64,000 nucleotides of DNA. Origin: Zanthoxylum bungeanum. Taxonomy: Eukaryota > Streptophyta > Magnoliopsida > Sapindales > Rutaceae. The position numbers and the translations under genes were made by a program. The stretch lies in contig SKCR01036754.1 in assembly GCA_019454045.1 (NCBI GenBank), positions 124,001 to 188,000 of the forward strand. Direction: 5' to 3'. Below the pieces are notes generated by a model. It searched no databases and was not told the DNA's origin. It saw nothing but the letters and a program-made list of their open reading frames with translations. Positions 1 through 10,833 of this stretch are shown here, piece after piece. How positions within the stretch are numbered: the stretch's first letter is position 1; the number at the start of each line of letters is the position of its first letter.

Positions 1-3000
1 AGATGGTTTGTGACTTAGTTACTAAGTCACAATTAGGTAATCTAAATAAGATATATGTTTTAGGATATAATTATCTAGAAATGACATTTTCTAGTGCAGT
101 AAGAATTGACACGAATTAGTTCATGTCTCGAGATTCTTGACTGGCATTAAGAAAACCCCTTTAGTATTTGTTTATCTTTTAATGACGTTTCTTGGATTTT
201 AATGACTTTTAGAAGTCACGTGTATGACATAGTTTGCTAATCAATCATTTTCAATTGTTGTGAATAATTGAACGCAAATTATAAAGCTAAAGAAATGAGA
301 TGTGTATAGCTGTGTATAAAGAATATCGATTCTTAAAATACGAAAACTATGAGTATTGAATACCAGATCTCTCGTCTAGTTATTTAAATAATGTTTAATA
401 ACTGTTTTGATATTTGATATCAGAACTTGTGACTATTGGATAGTTACTTGTTCTGTATAAACAGTTGTAACATATTTTGATATGACTAGTAGTGTCATTG
501 ATGGAACATAAACATTAAGAAAATGTTCGGTAAAATAAATAACTTAGAACTGTGCTTTATGAGATTTTATCATAAAAGCATTAGATGCTTGTTCCGTATG
601 GTAAAAGATGGTCTGATACGAGTTCACACAACATATCCTTATCCATTTAATAAATATTGTATTCAAGATATGATTAAATCTCATTTAACAAATGATTGTC
701 ATTGGACCACAAGATTTATTAAACTAATACTTTTGAAGTATGTATTTTAATTAATTAGTAATTGCCTTAGATAGTTTTCTTTTTTCCGTAACTTAGTTAA
801 TGAATTGTCATTACTTAGTTACGTGTTTCTAATAGAAAACATGTTGAACGTCTTGAATTTTTCGAGAACTTTCAATATGTTTCTGATGAAATGTGGATAG
901 AATATTTTTGAATGGTTCAAAGATATTCTATTTGAAGTGTTGAAAACTATGAAATTCACTGTGAGTATTTGAATTGTTCAAAGATGTTTGATATGATCAA
1001 ATATATGAATTTAAGGCAATTGGTTCTGAAGTTATTTAATGAATATGATTCTTACTCAATATTAAACTTCCGCGATTCCATTTTGATGGAATTAGTCAGT
1101 GGGAGTTATCGAATCTTATATGATTTGATTCGTTGATATTGAGTGTTACCGAATTAGTTTTCAATACTCTTGGGGTTATGCTCCAGTAACACGAATTCAT
1201 CTCTTTAGTAAAGGTTCCATTTGTTCCTACAATTACATATATGATATGTATTGTAGAATATTCGAATCTTGAAAAGTTTGAGATTTGAAATTTTCTTTTG
1301 ATAATTGTTATATAATTGAAAGTACTTGTGCCTCGGAGGTACGAATGAAAGGTTTATCATTTATTCTATTTAATAGAATATTGTATTCTATTTAATGGAA
1401 TGTCTTTTTCTATGATCCCGAGTAATAAAATTATTTTGTTACTTGGCGGTTAACATTGGATGTTGACGATTGCAGAAAAGACTTGACTTATTGAAGTCAA
1501 ATGTGAGAATTATAAACTGTAAGTGGAACTACGTAATTAATAAGATGAATAGACCCTTAGACAACTTCCGTATAAGTCCAATATGATATCAGAATCATTT
1601 ACAAAGTATTTGATACTTATTGATTCTGCTATTTTCTTATTGAAGAAAATTATCCTATAACTTATAGTGGGAGCGATATTTGATATCGATTCCGGAACTT
1701 AGCATTGAATCATAAATTTGAGATTGTTCATAGCTTACTACGATCAAGTTTTGAACTTGATTGGGCTTTAATTATGAATCGTTCATAAGATGTGCAAATA
1801 TTTTGCGCAACAAAAGCGAAGTGAGCTCGATAAATGTTTGACCTTTATAGTATGACAATGAGAAAGTTATAATCAGTAGTTTATTGTAAATTCTGAGAAA
1901 ACTTGTCTGTAGTCGCACTAATTGAACAATTAAAGATATATTGGTTAATGTCGATATTAAACTATGTATTTTGGCTAAAGAATGCAAAGTGGCATTCTTG
2001 AGTGATTTCTTCGAATGAGATATCCGTCGTGATTTATTTGTTTGAAAAATTCATTCTAGAATGGCCCTAGAGTTTGTGTTCTGCTAAGATCACAGTTTGA
2101 TATACTAGCTTAGAGAGCCTATTGTAGACTCAGATAAGCTTTTTGGAAATCCGTGTTCTTTGATTTTGATATCAGTCAGATTGTCTGGTTTTATCAAAGT
2201 ATAGAGAATACGTATTTGTCAGTTGGGTCAGTGGGAGAGTATAAAATTCGTTCTAGTATAATATATCATAAAACCAGAGACTTGTGAAAGCAGTGGGAGT
2301 AGTCTATGTTATATTTGATATAAAGTTTCATATATGATATAAAACTAAGAGACTTGTGAGATACTCCTATTGGTCGCATATTAGATATGATCTAATAAAG
2401 GACACAACAAGACTATATGTATGATAGTTAGTGTCACTGTTTAACAGTTAACGTGTTTTTTTATGTATATAGTATTCATCTTTCGTAAATGATGATTCCT
2501 TTTGTCGAAAGATAGATTGATTGGAATGTCTAGTCAATATTATGCATCATAGGATGATGGCGTAATGAATATTATATTATGTGCGATTAAATATATCAAT
2601 TTAATCATAATTGTTGTGAATTATTTTGATATACCACATACCATATGATGGATCTTGAAACATGTTCTTTGTGATCTTTGAGATATTAAGAACGAGTTTC
2701 TCATACATAGAGAATTTAGTCAGCAACCATAAGGTCAGATTAGTTTGGATTCTAATTATGACATTAGATGGTCTATGTCGTATAAAGTCAGAAAAGATGC
2801 AGTGGGAGTTTGGTAATAAAAACACATTTTAGGTCATTTTGCGGAAAAATGGTTTTCGTAAAAGTTTCGCGAGTTTTCAACCTTATTTATGTTAATATTT
2901 GATATTGAATAAATACGTTTAGGTGAAATATGAATAAATTATTCATATTAGATATTGAATAATTTATTTGGTATTTTGAAAAAGTTTTAAAATACGATTT

Positions 3001-3047
3001 CGCCCGAACCACGCTTCTGTCGCGCCCCATCGCCCAAAACCCCAACA
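1..3047 (+). mobile_element. AT-rich retroelement debris ending in an LTR 3' terminus
   Basis: No conserved reading frame was found in about 3 kb; the few short ORFs look like chance. The right edge reads GCCCAAAACCCCAACA at 3032-3047, the same terminal string that closes the copia-type LTR at 24565, so an LTR ends here. Four copies of a CAGTGGGAG motif lie near 1096, 2229, 2291 and 2797. This resembles copia polypurine tracts or the S-G-S stretch of copia RT, but no protein context supports either reading. The left end runs off the window. The LTR start could not be placed, and the family is unknown. Confidence 0.4.
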
Positions 3048-3443
3048 ACACACACTGTGAGTCTATCTTAGATGACTTATTCAAGAACTTGGATTTAAGT
3101 TGCATTGTGTACTTTGAAGGTTCTCTGATTTCATTAATAAACATTCCTTGAGGATAATATTATGCATAACTATCGGGACTATTTTATTTGCTATTATTAT
3201 ATTTTTACATGATTGCATGTGTGTGAATGATGTTTGTAGGTGTCATCGCTGTAAGCCTTCACGAGACTATAACTCGTCCACTAGGGTCGCCTAAGGGTTT
3301 AAAGGCTTGTTGCATATGCTAAATGCAATCGTGATCCATACGAAAGTGGCCTAGTTAATTTTGTTACTTATTGTTTGTTTATTTATTTTGTCTTTATTTT
3401 ATCTTTTGCTCGGAACTAGCAAAATCTTAAGTTTGGAGGTGTT
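3048..3443 (+). mobile_element. 3' internal tail of an Athila-like Ty3 element (E1)
   Basis: This stretch ends in the purine-rich tract AAGTTTGGAGGTGT (3429-3442), just before an LTR that starts TGATAAG. The segment 3231-3365 (CTGTAAGCCTTCACGAGACT onward, including CTTGTTGCATATGCTAAATG) matches the equivalent place at 33515-33655 in the intact element F, where it also precedes the 3' LTR. The first 130 bp recur at 19485-19620 inside the Ogre-like element. There they can be read as an acidic peptide (DDLFKDLDLS), so this may be the decayed end of pol. Everything upstream is missing or lies beyond an insertion at 3047. Confidence 0.65.
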
Positions 3444-4751
3444 TGATAAGTGTGGTTTATACCCACTTATTCCTGCATTCTTAGCTTACTATTTTGTTAG
3501 ATTCCGTATCATTTAATATACTTGTAGTTTCTTTTATGTTTTATTTGTAGGAAGTATTGGAACATGGATCTTGGGGCAAATTGACTTGTTTTGGGACCTT
3601 ACGGACGCATCGGAAGCACGCGAGAAGAGCGAAAAATGCAGAACACAACATCCAGAGAATTACTCTGGCGTCGCAACGCCCACTCCTTGGCATTGCGACG
3701 CCGCTTCAAAATCCTGGCATATAATTTCCAGTGAGTTGGGCACCGCGACTCCACTTTTCGGCGCCGCGACAGACTCCTAGAAGCTTAATTTGGTCATGTT
3801 TTACATCCATAAGGACTCTAAGACTTCCCTATAAATATAGAAGCTTGTCCAAAACCCTAAATAAGAGGCTAATACACAACACAAGACACAAAACACATAT
3901 TTTTAGAGAGATCTATGAAGGAGGATTGAAGAGCAACAAGAGGAGACGAAGATGGTGACGTCCGAAGAGGAAGGGATTCGATTTGGGTTTTATCATCTAG
4001 TTTTCTTTCTTTAAACTCTAATGATGTCCATTATGTTCATGACCATATTGTCATTTTTTTTTATCTTTAGTCATGAACTAACTCCATTATTCTAGAGGAT
4101 GATGTAACTAATGCTTGAACCTATGTATTGATTGTCAATTTAATTGTTATGAAGTTTTATTCAGTTTATTTGTATTCTCTTACATTCAATGCTTCTTGTT
4201 TGTTGACCACAAATTGAGATGATGCATGTTTAGAATCTATCGCTCGGGAGAGAAAGATTTTGAATAGGATCTAGAGAATATAACCTAGGAGTTTTATAGA
4301 GTTTGGGAGAATCTATAGTTCCTTTGAAGTCATTAACAAAGAACCACAAAGCCTAATGAGTTATTGATTACTAGATTTTTATAGGGATATCGAAGTCTGT
4401 AATTGATGATATTTTCACTATTGCTCGGGAAAAGGAGTTGAATACTTTAGGATTCTTGACTTATAAACAATTCAACTGAATAAGGATTAATTGGCATGAC
4501 AAATACATAAGGGATAGTTAGGTGAAATCAGACTCTAGAATCTCTATCGTATTGGTTTCTCATAATTAAATATTTTTATATCTTATTTATTTAGTTTAAT
4601 CTTTCTTAATTGTTTTCTAAATAAAGTTAGGATTATCAATTATAGTACTTAGTGTGAGTTGAACACAATCCCTTTAGGTTCGACACTCTTCACTCATCTT
4701 TACTAAAACTTGACACCGTACACTTACGGTACGATATAAAATATCGCAACA
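3444..4751 (+). repeat. LTR of Athila-like Ty3 element E1 (3' LTR)
   Basis: The LTR begins TGATAAGTGTGG directly after a polypurine tract. It contains a TATA box (TATAAATA, 3830-3837) and a GC-rich block at 3663-3776 with repeated GGCGTCGCAACGCC-like strings. It ends after a segment like GACACCGTACACTTACGGTACG, the same organisation as the end of the element F LTR (GTGCACTTGCG...). No primer-binding site follows, so this is a 3' LTR. The exact 3' end (4748 or 4751) is uncertain because the next sequence is a truncated copia LTR. An ORF at 3571-3780 lies in this non-coding LTR and is discounted. Confidence 0.7.
3830..3837 (+). promoter_or_regulatory. TATA box of E1 LTR
   Basis: TATAAATA lies about 390 bp into the LTR, downstream of the GC-rich block, which is the usual U3 promoter position. 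Confidence 0.5.
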
Positions 4752-5246
4752 ATATACAAATCCACACAAAATTTCTAGATATCAAAATTTAGAAATTCTC
4801 CCAATAACATATAATGAATACGTTTATATTGAGAATATAAAGAGTTTCAGAAGTTGTTTTTCATTATAAGAGGAAATACGTATTTATAAAGTCTCAAGCC
4901 TTAATGATAAGACTCTTGATTTAGACACAACCATTGACATGCAATCAGTTTTTATTTTAAACTAAAAAACTGTCAAAAAATAAAATTCGAAATTAATTAA
5001 ATTGCCTTAATTAATTTCAAAATTTTAAATTCCAAGCCCAAGTGCCCCAAGTGTCCAAGTGCTAATATTTGACTTTAAATCTTATATATCAAATATTTGT
5101 ATTTCCCTATAATAATTTTCCCACCATAACCTTCCAACACCAATTTAAAATATTAGGTGTGAGAAAACTTATAAACATAATCTATTCTCAATGCCCTTCC
5201 TATGTGGGATATGAAGTCTCACATTTACCACTAACTATTACCAACA
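4752..5246 (-). repeat. 3' LTR (partial) of copia element G
   Basis: On the minus strand it starts TGTTGGTAATAGTTAGTGG right after the polypurine tract. A TATA box, TATAAATA, is the complement of 4881-4888. The far end is lost at the junction with the E1 LTR, so the LTR length is not known. ORF 5069-5263 is inside this LTR and is not a gene. Confidence 0.7.
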
Positions 5247-5779
5247 ATCCCCCATTTAGTTAGTGATAAAATAATTTTAAGATTTATGCACATATAAGGT
5301 GTCTTTCCATTTAAACCTGCTATGTATAGATATTTCAAAACCTTATCGAATAGATGGTTATATATATAATATTAAACCATTATTCCTATATTGACAAGAT
5401 CATAAATATTATACACATAAACTTTACATACCTCTTTAACATGTTCACTGTGAGCACTAGCACATTATAATGGCCTTGTGTTTCCTCATGATTCATAAAC
5501 TCTTACTAAGATTTATTTTCCAAACTTTGACAGAAGTGGTACCACCTTTAGTGTTTATATATGTTAAGTTATATTAAATCCTAAATTCAGACTTCTTGAT
5601 TCTTAAACCGAACCTATTAACTTCATTAAGAGTAATAAATACTCAACCTCTTTTCCTTAAGCACTATGAAATCCCAGTGCTTGATATCTGTCACAAAATG
5701 TAATTTGTTATTACATTTTAAACCTTTAGAATAGCAAAGCGATAAGAAAGGTATGGTTCCCACTATTAGTGATAATTTT

Positions 5780-7290
5780 AAAATGCTTTAGACCCATCCC
5801 ACTCGTAGTGCTACTTATCATATCCCTCGAGAGACCTTTAGTTAATGGGTCATCAAGATTAATTTCTGACCTTACGTAGACAACTATAATTATTCCATTA
5901 GAAATTATTTGTCTAAGATACTAATGTCTCAAAGCAATATGTCTAGACTTACCATTGTAAATTTTATTAAAATTCGTAGACATAATTGCTTGGCTATCAC
6001 AGTGCATGAAGATTGCTTGCATCGGTTGTGGCCACAACTCTATATCTAACAATAAATTTTTCAGCCATTCTGCTTCTTTGCATGCAGCTGCTAAATGATA
6101 AACTCAGATTTCATTGTGGAATCAGTTATTCATGTATGCTTCTTAGAAGCCCGTGAGACAGCTCATCCACCTAAAGTGAAGATCCAACAAAAAGTTGATT
6201 TGTTATCTTTAACACTAGTTATCAAACTAGCATCACCATAACCTTCCAGCATCGAGGGGAACTTGTGATAAAACAAGCCAAAGTTTTTTATTCTTTTAAG
6301 ATTACCAAGAACTCTTCCAATAGCTCTCCAATTATGGGTGCTAAGATTATGTGTATACCTTGAGTGTTTACACACACTGAAAGCAATATCTAGTCTAGTA
6401 CAATGCATTGAATACATTAAACTTCCAATTGCACTAGCATAATCTGATTGGCTGACAGAACTTTCTGGATTCTCTTCTAACTTGTTAGAGACATCAAGTG
6501 AGATATTAAATTTCTTAATACCCAAATGATTGAATTTAGAGAGTATTTTTTCAATGTAATGAGTTTGACATAAAGCAAATCCTTCATTATCCTTGTTAAC
6601 TTTGATTCATAAGTTAGTATCAACCTCTCCCAAGTCTTTTATTTTAAACATAGACGTTAAATACTTCTTAATGTCATTTATTCATTGCATATTAGTTCCT
6701 ATTACTAACATGTCATCAATATAGAGACATATTATCACACCATATGTAATTGTGAACTTAGAATAAATGCTCTCATATGCTTCATTATGTTTGAAACCTT
6801 ATGATAATATCACACTATCAAACTTTTCATATCATTGTTTAGGAGCTTACTTTAAACCATACAATGACTTTACTAACTTGCAAACTTTCTCTTTATTATC
6901 AGGAAGCACAAAACCTTAAGTTTGCTCCATATATACCTCTTCATTAATATCACCATTTAGGAATGTCGTTTTAACATCAATTTGATGAATGTATAAATCA
7001 TAAATTGATGCTAATGAAAAAAACACCCTTATAGAAGTAATTCTTGCTACATGAGCATATGTATCAAAATAGTCAATCTATTCTTTTTGTCTAAAATCTT
7101 TTGCCACTAGTCTTGCTTTGAAGGTTTGTAGAGAACCATCAGTATTATACTTTCTTATAAACACCCATTTGCATCCAATGAGTTTAGAACTGAGAGATAA
7201 ATCTACCAAAACCCATGTACCATTTGATAAAAGAGAATCTATTTTATCACTTGTAGCCTCTTTCCAAAAAGCAGAATCTCTAGAACTCAT
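5780..7290 (-). pseudogene. Copia RT and RNase H remnant of element G
   Basis: On the minus strand, 7290-7078 gives the start of copia RT (FWKEATSDKIDSLLSNGTW, then GCKWVFIRKYNTDGS and ARLVAKDFRQKE). Further on are KTTFLNGDINEEVYMEQ and the polymerase motif YIDD (complement of 6712-6723). The 120-residue frame at 6525-6163 carries the RT/RNase H linker (YASAIGSLMYSMHCTR) and KDNKSTFCWIFTLGG. Past 6163, shifted frames still show the STM-SEF motif and a DPLTKGLSRD-like C-terminus to about 5780. The family reverse-transcribes element RNA. Several in-frame stops and shifts make this copy inactive. Confidence 0.85.
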
Positions 7291-7629
7291 TGCTTAACTA
7301 TAAGTTTTAGGATCCCCTTCCAAATTTAAAATAATTGGTATTTTATTTAATATTTCATCTCTATTTCCTCAACCAAGAAGACTAGTGCTAGTGAAGAGAT
7401 AAAATCAGAACCTAGGTTTTTCTCTTTCTTAATTCTTTGAGTCCTCCTAAGTTCAGTGGGTGACTCAATAGCTTTTATTTGTTATAGGAAGAACTAGAAT
7501 TCATATTGGTGTCTTATGTTACTATAGAGTCAGAAGTTTCTTTATTAGATTGTGGATTGATAATTGAATTACTAAGAAAACTTGTTTCTAAGAACTCAAC
7601 ATCTCTAGATTCTATAATAACACCAGAAT
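7291..7629 (-). other. Integrase-RT spacer of element G
   Basis: This is the variable linker between integrase and RT in copia elements. Only short open frames are present (including an opposite-strand ORF 7506-7712 that I regard as a shadow). No separate feature is seen. Confidence 0.4.
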
Positions 7630-8697
7630 CTAAATCCAACAATCTATATGCATTTGAATTTTCAGCATATCCCACAAAGACACTTTTAAGAGCTCTAACT
7701 TGGTTATTTTAGGATCTGAAATCCTATAAAAGGCTAAACAACCCCATACCCTCAAATAGCCTAAATTAGGCTTTCTTCCTTTTAACACTTCATAAGGAGA
7801 AGTTTTTGTTCGCTTTGAAGGTATTCTGTTATGCACACGGCAAGATGTTAATAAAGCTTCTCCCCATAAATTTATTGGTAATTTTGCATGCATCATCATA
7901 ACATTAACCATATCCGCCAACGTTCTATTTTTTCTCTCAGCGATACCATTTTGCTATGAGGTATAAGGTGCACTAGTTTGATGAATCAAACCATATTCTT
8001 CAAAAAATTTAGAAAATTGAATTGGAAAGTATTCACATCCTCGATTACTTCGTAGGATTTTGATTTTACTTTCCAATTAATTTTCAACCAAAGCTTTATA
8101 ACTTTTAAACATGTCAAATGCTTGATCTTTTGTTTTCATTAAATAAACATGAGTAAATCTAGAATGATCATCTATAAAAGTAATAAAATATCTATTTCCG
8201 CCTCTAGTTAAGTTACCATTTAATTCACATATATCAGAATGCACTAGTTCAAGAAATTTAGATGTTCTATCATTCTTTGGAAAAATGTTTCTTGGTCATT
8301 TTCACTTGTATACATGTTTCACATTTTCCAGAATTTTCATTTACACATGCAATCAAATTATGTTTAGGCATGACTTTGATTGAACGAAAAATGACATGTG
8401 ACAAACGGGCAAGCCATAAATTGAAAGAAGACTCAACTATATAAGTAGAAACATTAATTTTATTAATACTCAGTTTAAACATGCCATCACATGAATATCC
8501 TTATTCAACAAATACACCATTTTTAGAAAAATAACTTTCTCTGCTTCTATGACAGCCTTCTTCAAGTCTTTCTTGCACAATACATTTACAAAAATTGGAT
8601 TTTTTCTCATATCCAGAACATGAAGAATATTTGTTAGAATCAACTTCTTTCCCGATATAAAATTCTTGGCCCTTACCTTCTCCCAACTCTCGGCCAT
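7630..8697 (-). pseudogene. Copia integrase remnant of element G
   Basis: On the minus strand, 8697-8470 resembles the end of the protease/pre-integrase linker (KLILTNILHVLDMRKNP). Segment 8482-8270 is the GAG_pre-integrase zinc-binding region (LWLARLSH, then CETCIQVKMTKKHF). Segment 7920-7630 is the C-terminal integrase core (LPINLWGEALLTSCRVHNRI and GYLRVWGCLAFY). Between 8270 and 7920 the DDE core is readable only in broken frames. The family inserts element cDNA into the genome. This copy has stops and no gag upstream, so it is a relic. Confidence 0.8.
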
Positions 8698-9082
8698 TGA
8701 AGGAGAAAAAAAGTTGAGTGAATTTTATTTCATTTCTTGAATTATTTGGAATTATCTAGAAAAGTCTAGGGACGTAGATAAAATTTGGATGTGGGTCGAA
8801 TTTAGGGAGTTATGTTGGGCTTGATTGGGCTTTTATCTATTCTTGAATTTTTTTGTCCTTTAAAGAAAAATATATGGATCTTTGAGTAGTAAGTCTTTGG
8901 GCCGAAAATGTGTCGTAATTGGGCTTGCTTTGTTTTCAAGTTTTAGGGCCTTAATTCACTTACTTTGGGATTGGTGTAATTAGAAAAATAGGGTATGCTT
9001 AATGTATCTATGTTTCAGAAATATTTGTATTCGCATTGTGGTTATTCTAGTTAAGTTATTATGTAAATTTTCGGCCCTTACA
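8698..9082 (-). repeat. Probable Ty3 LTR fragment
   Basis: On the minus strand this begins TGTAAGGGCCGAAAATTTAC, comparable with the start of the 2.8-kb Ty3 LTR at 42055 (TGTAATAACCTGAAATTTTC). Both share recurrent GGGCTT-rich text downstream. The fragment is cut at the copia G junction. No PBS, PPT or coding sequence is attached. Assignment rests on terminal resemblance only. Confidence 0.4.
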
Positions 9083-9242
9083 AACCAACCTCAATTTAGA
9101 GACTTTCTTACAATTACTTTTAATTGAACTAGACTTCTATCTACTTTTAAAACCAAATATGATATGATTTTACTTTTTTTTTTAAGAAATTAATGTAAAA
9201 GTTCAAAAAAAATTATTTTATATTGCGAATTTCGCAATCAAG

Positions 9243-9255
9243 ACTAGTGAATTGA
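9243..9255. repeat. SINE target-site duplication, left
   Basis: ACTAGTGAATTGA is repeated exactly at 9419-9431 on the other side of the SINE body. Confidence 0.85.
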
Positions 9256-9418
9256 TCCCCCAATGGGTGTGGATTGGTGGCAAATAATTTAGGACTTTGT
9301 TGCCAGGTCCTGAGTTCAAATCCAGTAGATGTATTTTGTGGCAGCCGAGAGATTTATATTCCGCTTAAATATAGGTTTGGTGGTTTGGCCGCAGATTTTT
9401 CAATATTTCTAAAAAAAA
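9256..9418 (+). mobile_element. tRNA-derived SINE
   Basis: A 163-bp body lies between perfect 13-bp target duplications and ends in an (A)8 tail. Near its 5' end is TGTGGATTGGTGG (9268-9280), a box-A-like string, and 44 bp further is GAGTTCAAATCC (9312-9323), a good RNA polymerase III box B. Plant SINEs are non-autonomous, are transcribed from these internal promoters and are mobilised by LINE reverse transcriptase. The small size, A-tail and direct repeats all fit. The family name cannot be given without a search. Confidence 0.85.
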
Positions 9419-9431
9419 ACTAGTGAATTGA
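9419..9431. repeat. SINE target-site duplication, right
   Basis: Exact second copy of ACTAGTGAATTGA, immediately after the SINE A-tail. Confidence 0.85.
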
Positions 9432-9435
<4 letters not shown>

Positions 9436-9471
<36 letters not shown>

Positions 9472-9480
9472 TTATTTATT
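9436..9480. repeat. (TA)n microsatellite followed by (TTTA)n
   Basis: Uninterrupted AT dinucleotides run from 9436 to about 9468, then three TTTA units. It starts 4 bp after the SINE duplication. Confidence 0.95.
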
Positions 9481-10401
9481 TGCACAAAACTCACAAACTC
9501 GTAAGTCTTTACAAGGACTCCAACTCAAACATTTAAATTTACCTCGAAAATATTAGACCAATAGACTATTCTAATTGAAACTTGATAAGTCTTGGGAAAG
9601 TTTCCCTTTATCACCATTACAAAAGAAATAATAAAATGGAGAATAAATTAGGACAAATGATGGATACATTATTATTAAAATGATTTTATTTTAATTTTTA
9701 TTATTATTTTCTATTAAACTTATATTATTTATACTTATATTATTAATCCTGACGTGAAAGAAAAACTCTCATTAATTCTTAGATGAATGTTGCTCTCTTA
9801 TTAATTTTTGGATGAATGTTACTCATTCCTTGATTAAGGAATTTTAATCAATGTTCACTTGGCTGTTGAACTGCTAATGAACCATTTTTAAGGTAAATTA
9901 TTGAATACAAATTTGGTTGCCATGTTCTCCAATGGCACAATCAAACACCTATGAACCTGAATGATTTGAGAACTATCAATTATGAACAGACGGTATGTAT
10001 TCAACGCTTCTCTTCCATTATTTGCATTCATTGAATTATAGGTTGTCTAATTAGATTCAGTTCTTTGGTAACATTCGAAGCTGAAACGATTCCCATAAGT
10101 CGTTTCACAATTATCAGACGATAACCAAGCTGTCAATGAGAATGAGAAGTTGTCCCAGACTGATTCTTGCTAGCGTGGCGGGCGATTGCATCCTCTACGT
10201 CACCGTCACCAGCGTCGATGCTAAAACCCTTAGCGGCGACAGAGTCTGGTAAATTCACGGGCCAAGACAGAGTTTCCGCTAATGTTTAGGTTTTAGTGCT
10301 TGAACTCCGACTCAGCCTCCAATGGTCTTCTCATGATGATATTAGAATCTTTGTTAGATTGAGTGGTATTTAGGTGTTGGTGTTCATAAAGACAGCCTTA
10401 T
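9481..10401. other. Low-copy-looking AT-rich stretch with no clear gene
   Basis: No LTR ends, transposase or pol fragments were recognised. Most is AT-rich, but 10140-10300 has higher GC and codon-like texture. A frame at 10136-10252 reads 38 residues (LILASVAGDCILYVTVTSVD in part). It may be a piece of a host exon, but no family is recognised and no splice structure is convincing. Confidence 0.35.
10136..10252 (+). pseudogene. Possible host exon relic, 38 codons
   Basis: An ATG-initiated frame ends with TAA at 10250-10252. Its GC content stands out from the AT-rich surroundings, and the peptide begins MRMRSCPRLILASVAGDC. No domain is recognisable. It is too short for the function or the reality of the gene to be judged. 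It could be a fragment of a larger gene broken by the retrotransposons on both sides, or chance. Confidence 0.2.
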
Positions 10402-10833
10402 TGTGCGGGATGTATTATTTATCACTTTTAATATGTATTATTCAATTAAAATCATTAAATAGAAACTATAAAAATCATGAATTGAAGATAAATACAAAGA
10501 GTTAGAAAAACTTGGAAAAATATTATGAATTTAAACCAAGACGAGAAAATCTCCGTCTTTAAGAACTTATTAGCTCCACCTTAATGTTCCACAGATCTCT
10601 TGTGTTAACGTTCTCCCAAGATACTTGGTTGTTTTTTTGTAAAAGAGACACTCATTTTTTCAAGAACTTGAACTAGGAAAAATGGTGGAAACTCTCTCAC
10701 TTGGAAAACTTAGACTCGCTAATATGAATGAATTTATAAACTCAATAATGAATGAATCTTAGAATGAACGCCAGATGAAGAACCAATGGACTTATTTATA
10801 AACATAGAATGTTGCCTTTGTAAAAGTTTTCCT
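10402..10833 (-). repeat. TRIM-like LTR copy D1, first segment
   Basis: This 432-bp segment aligns by eye along its length with 24851-25260: shared strings include ATCACTTTTAA, GATACTTGGTTG, TTCTTCAAGAA, AATGGTGGAAA, and ATGTTGCCTTTGTAAA at the cut point. It is interrupted at 10833 by the copia solo LTR and resumes at 24566. Read on the minus strand it has a TATA box (complement of 10793-10800, TATAAATA), so the element probably points left. Confidence 0.6.

Larger units (their letters stand above)
4752..8697 (-). mobile_element. 5'-truncated Ty1/copia element (G)
   Basis: Read on the minus strand, this holds fragments of integrase, reverse transcriptase and RNase H in copia order, then a polypurine tract (RC of 5247-5260, ACTAAATGGGGGAT) and an LTR starting TGTTGGTAATAG at 5246. 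Gag and the 5' LTR are absent; homology stops at about 8697 against an unrelated LTR scrap. The LTR is also cut at about 4752 by E1. Many stops and frameshifts show an old, dead copy. It differs from the window's copia families A and B. Confidence 0.85.
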
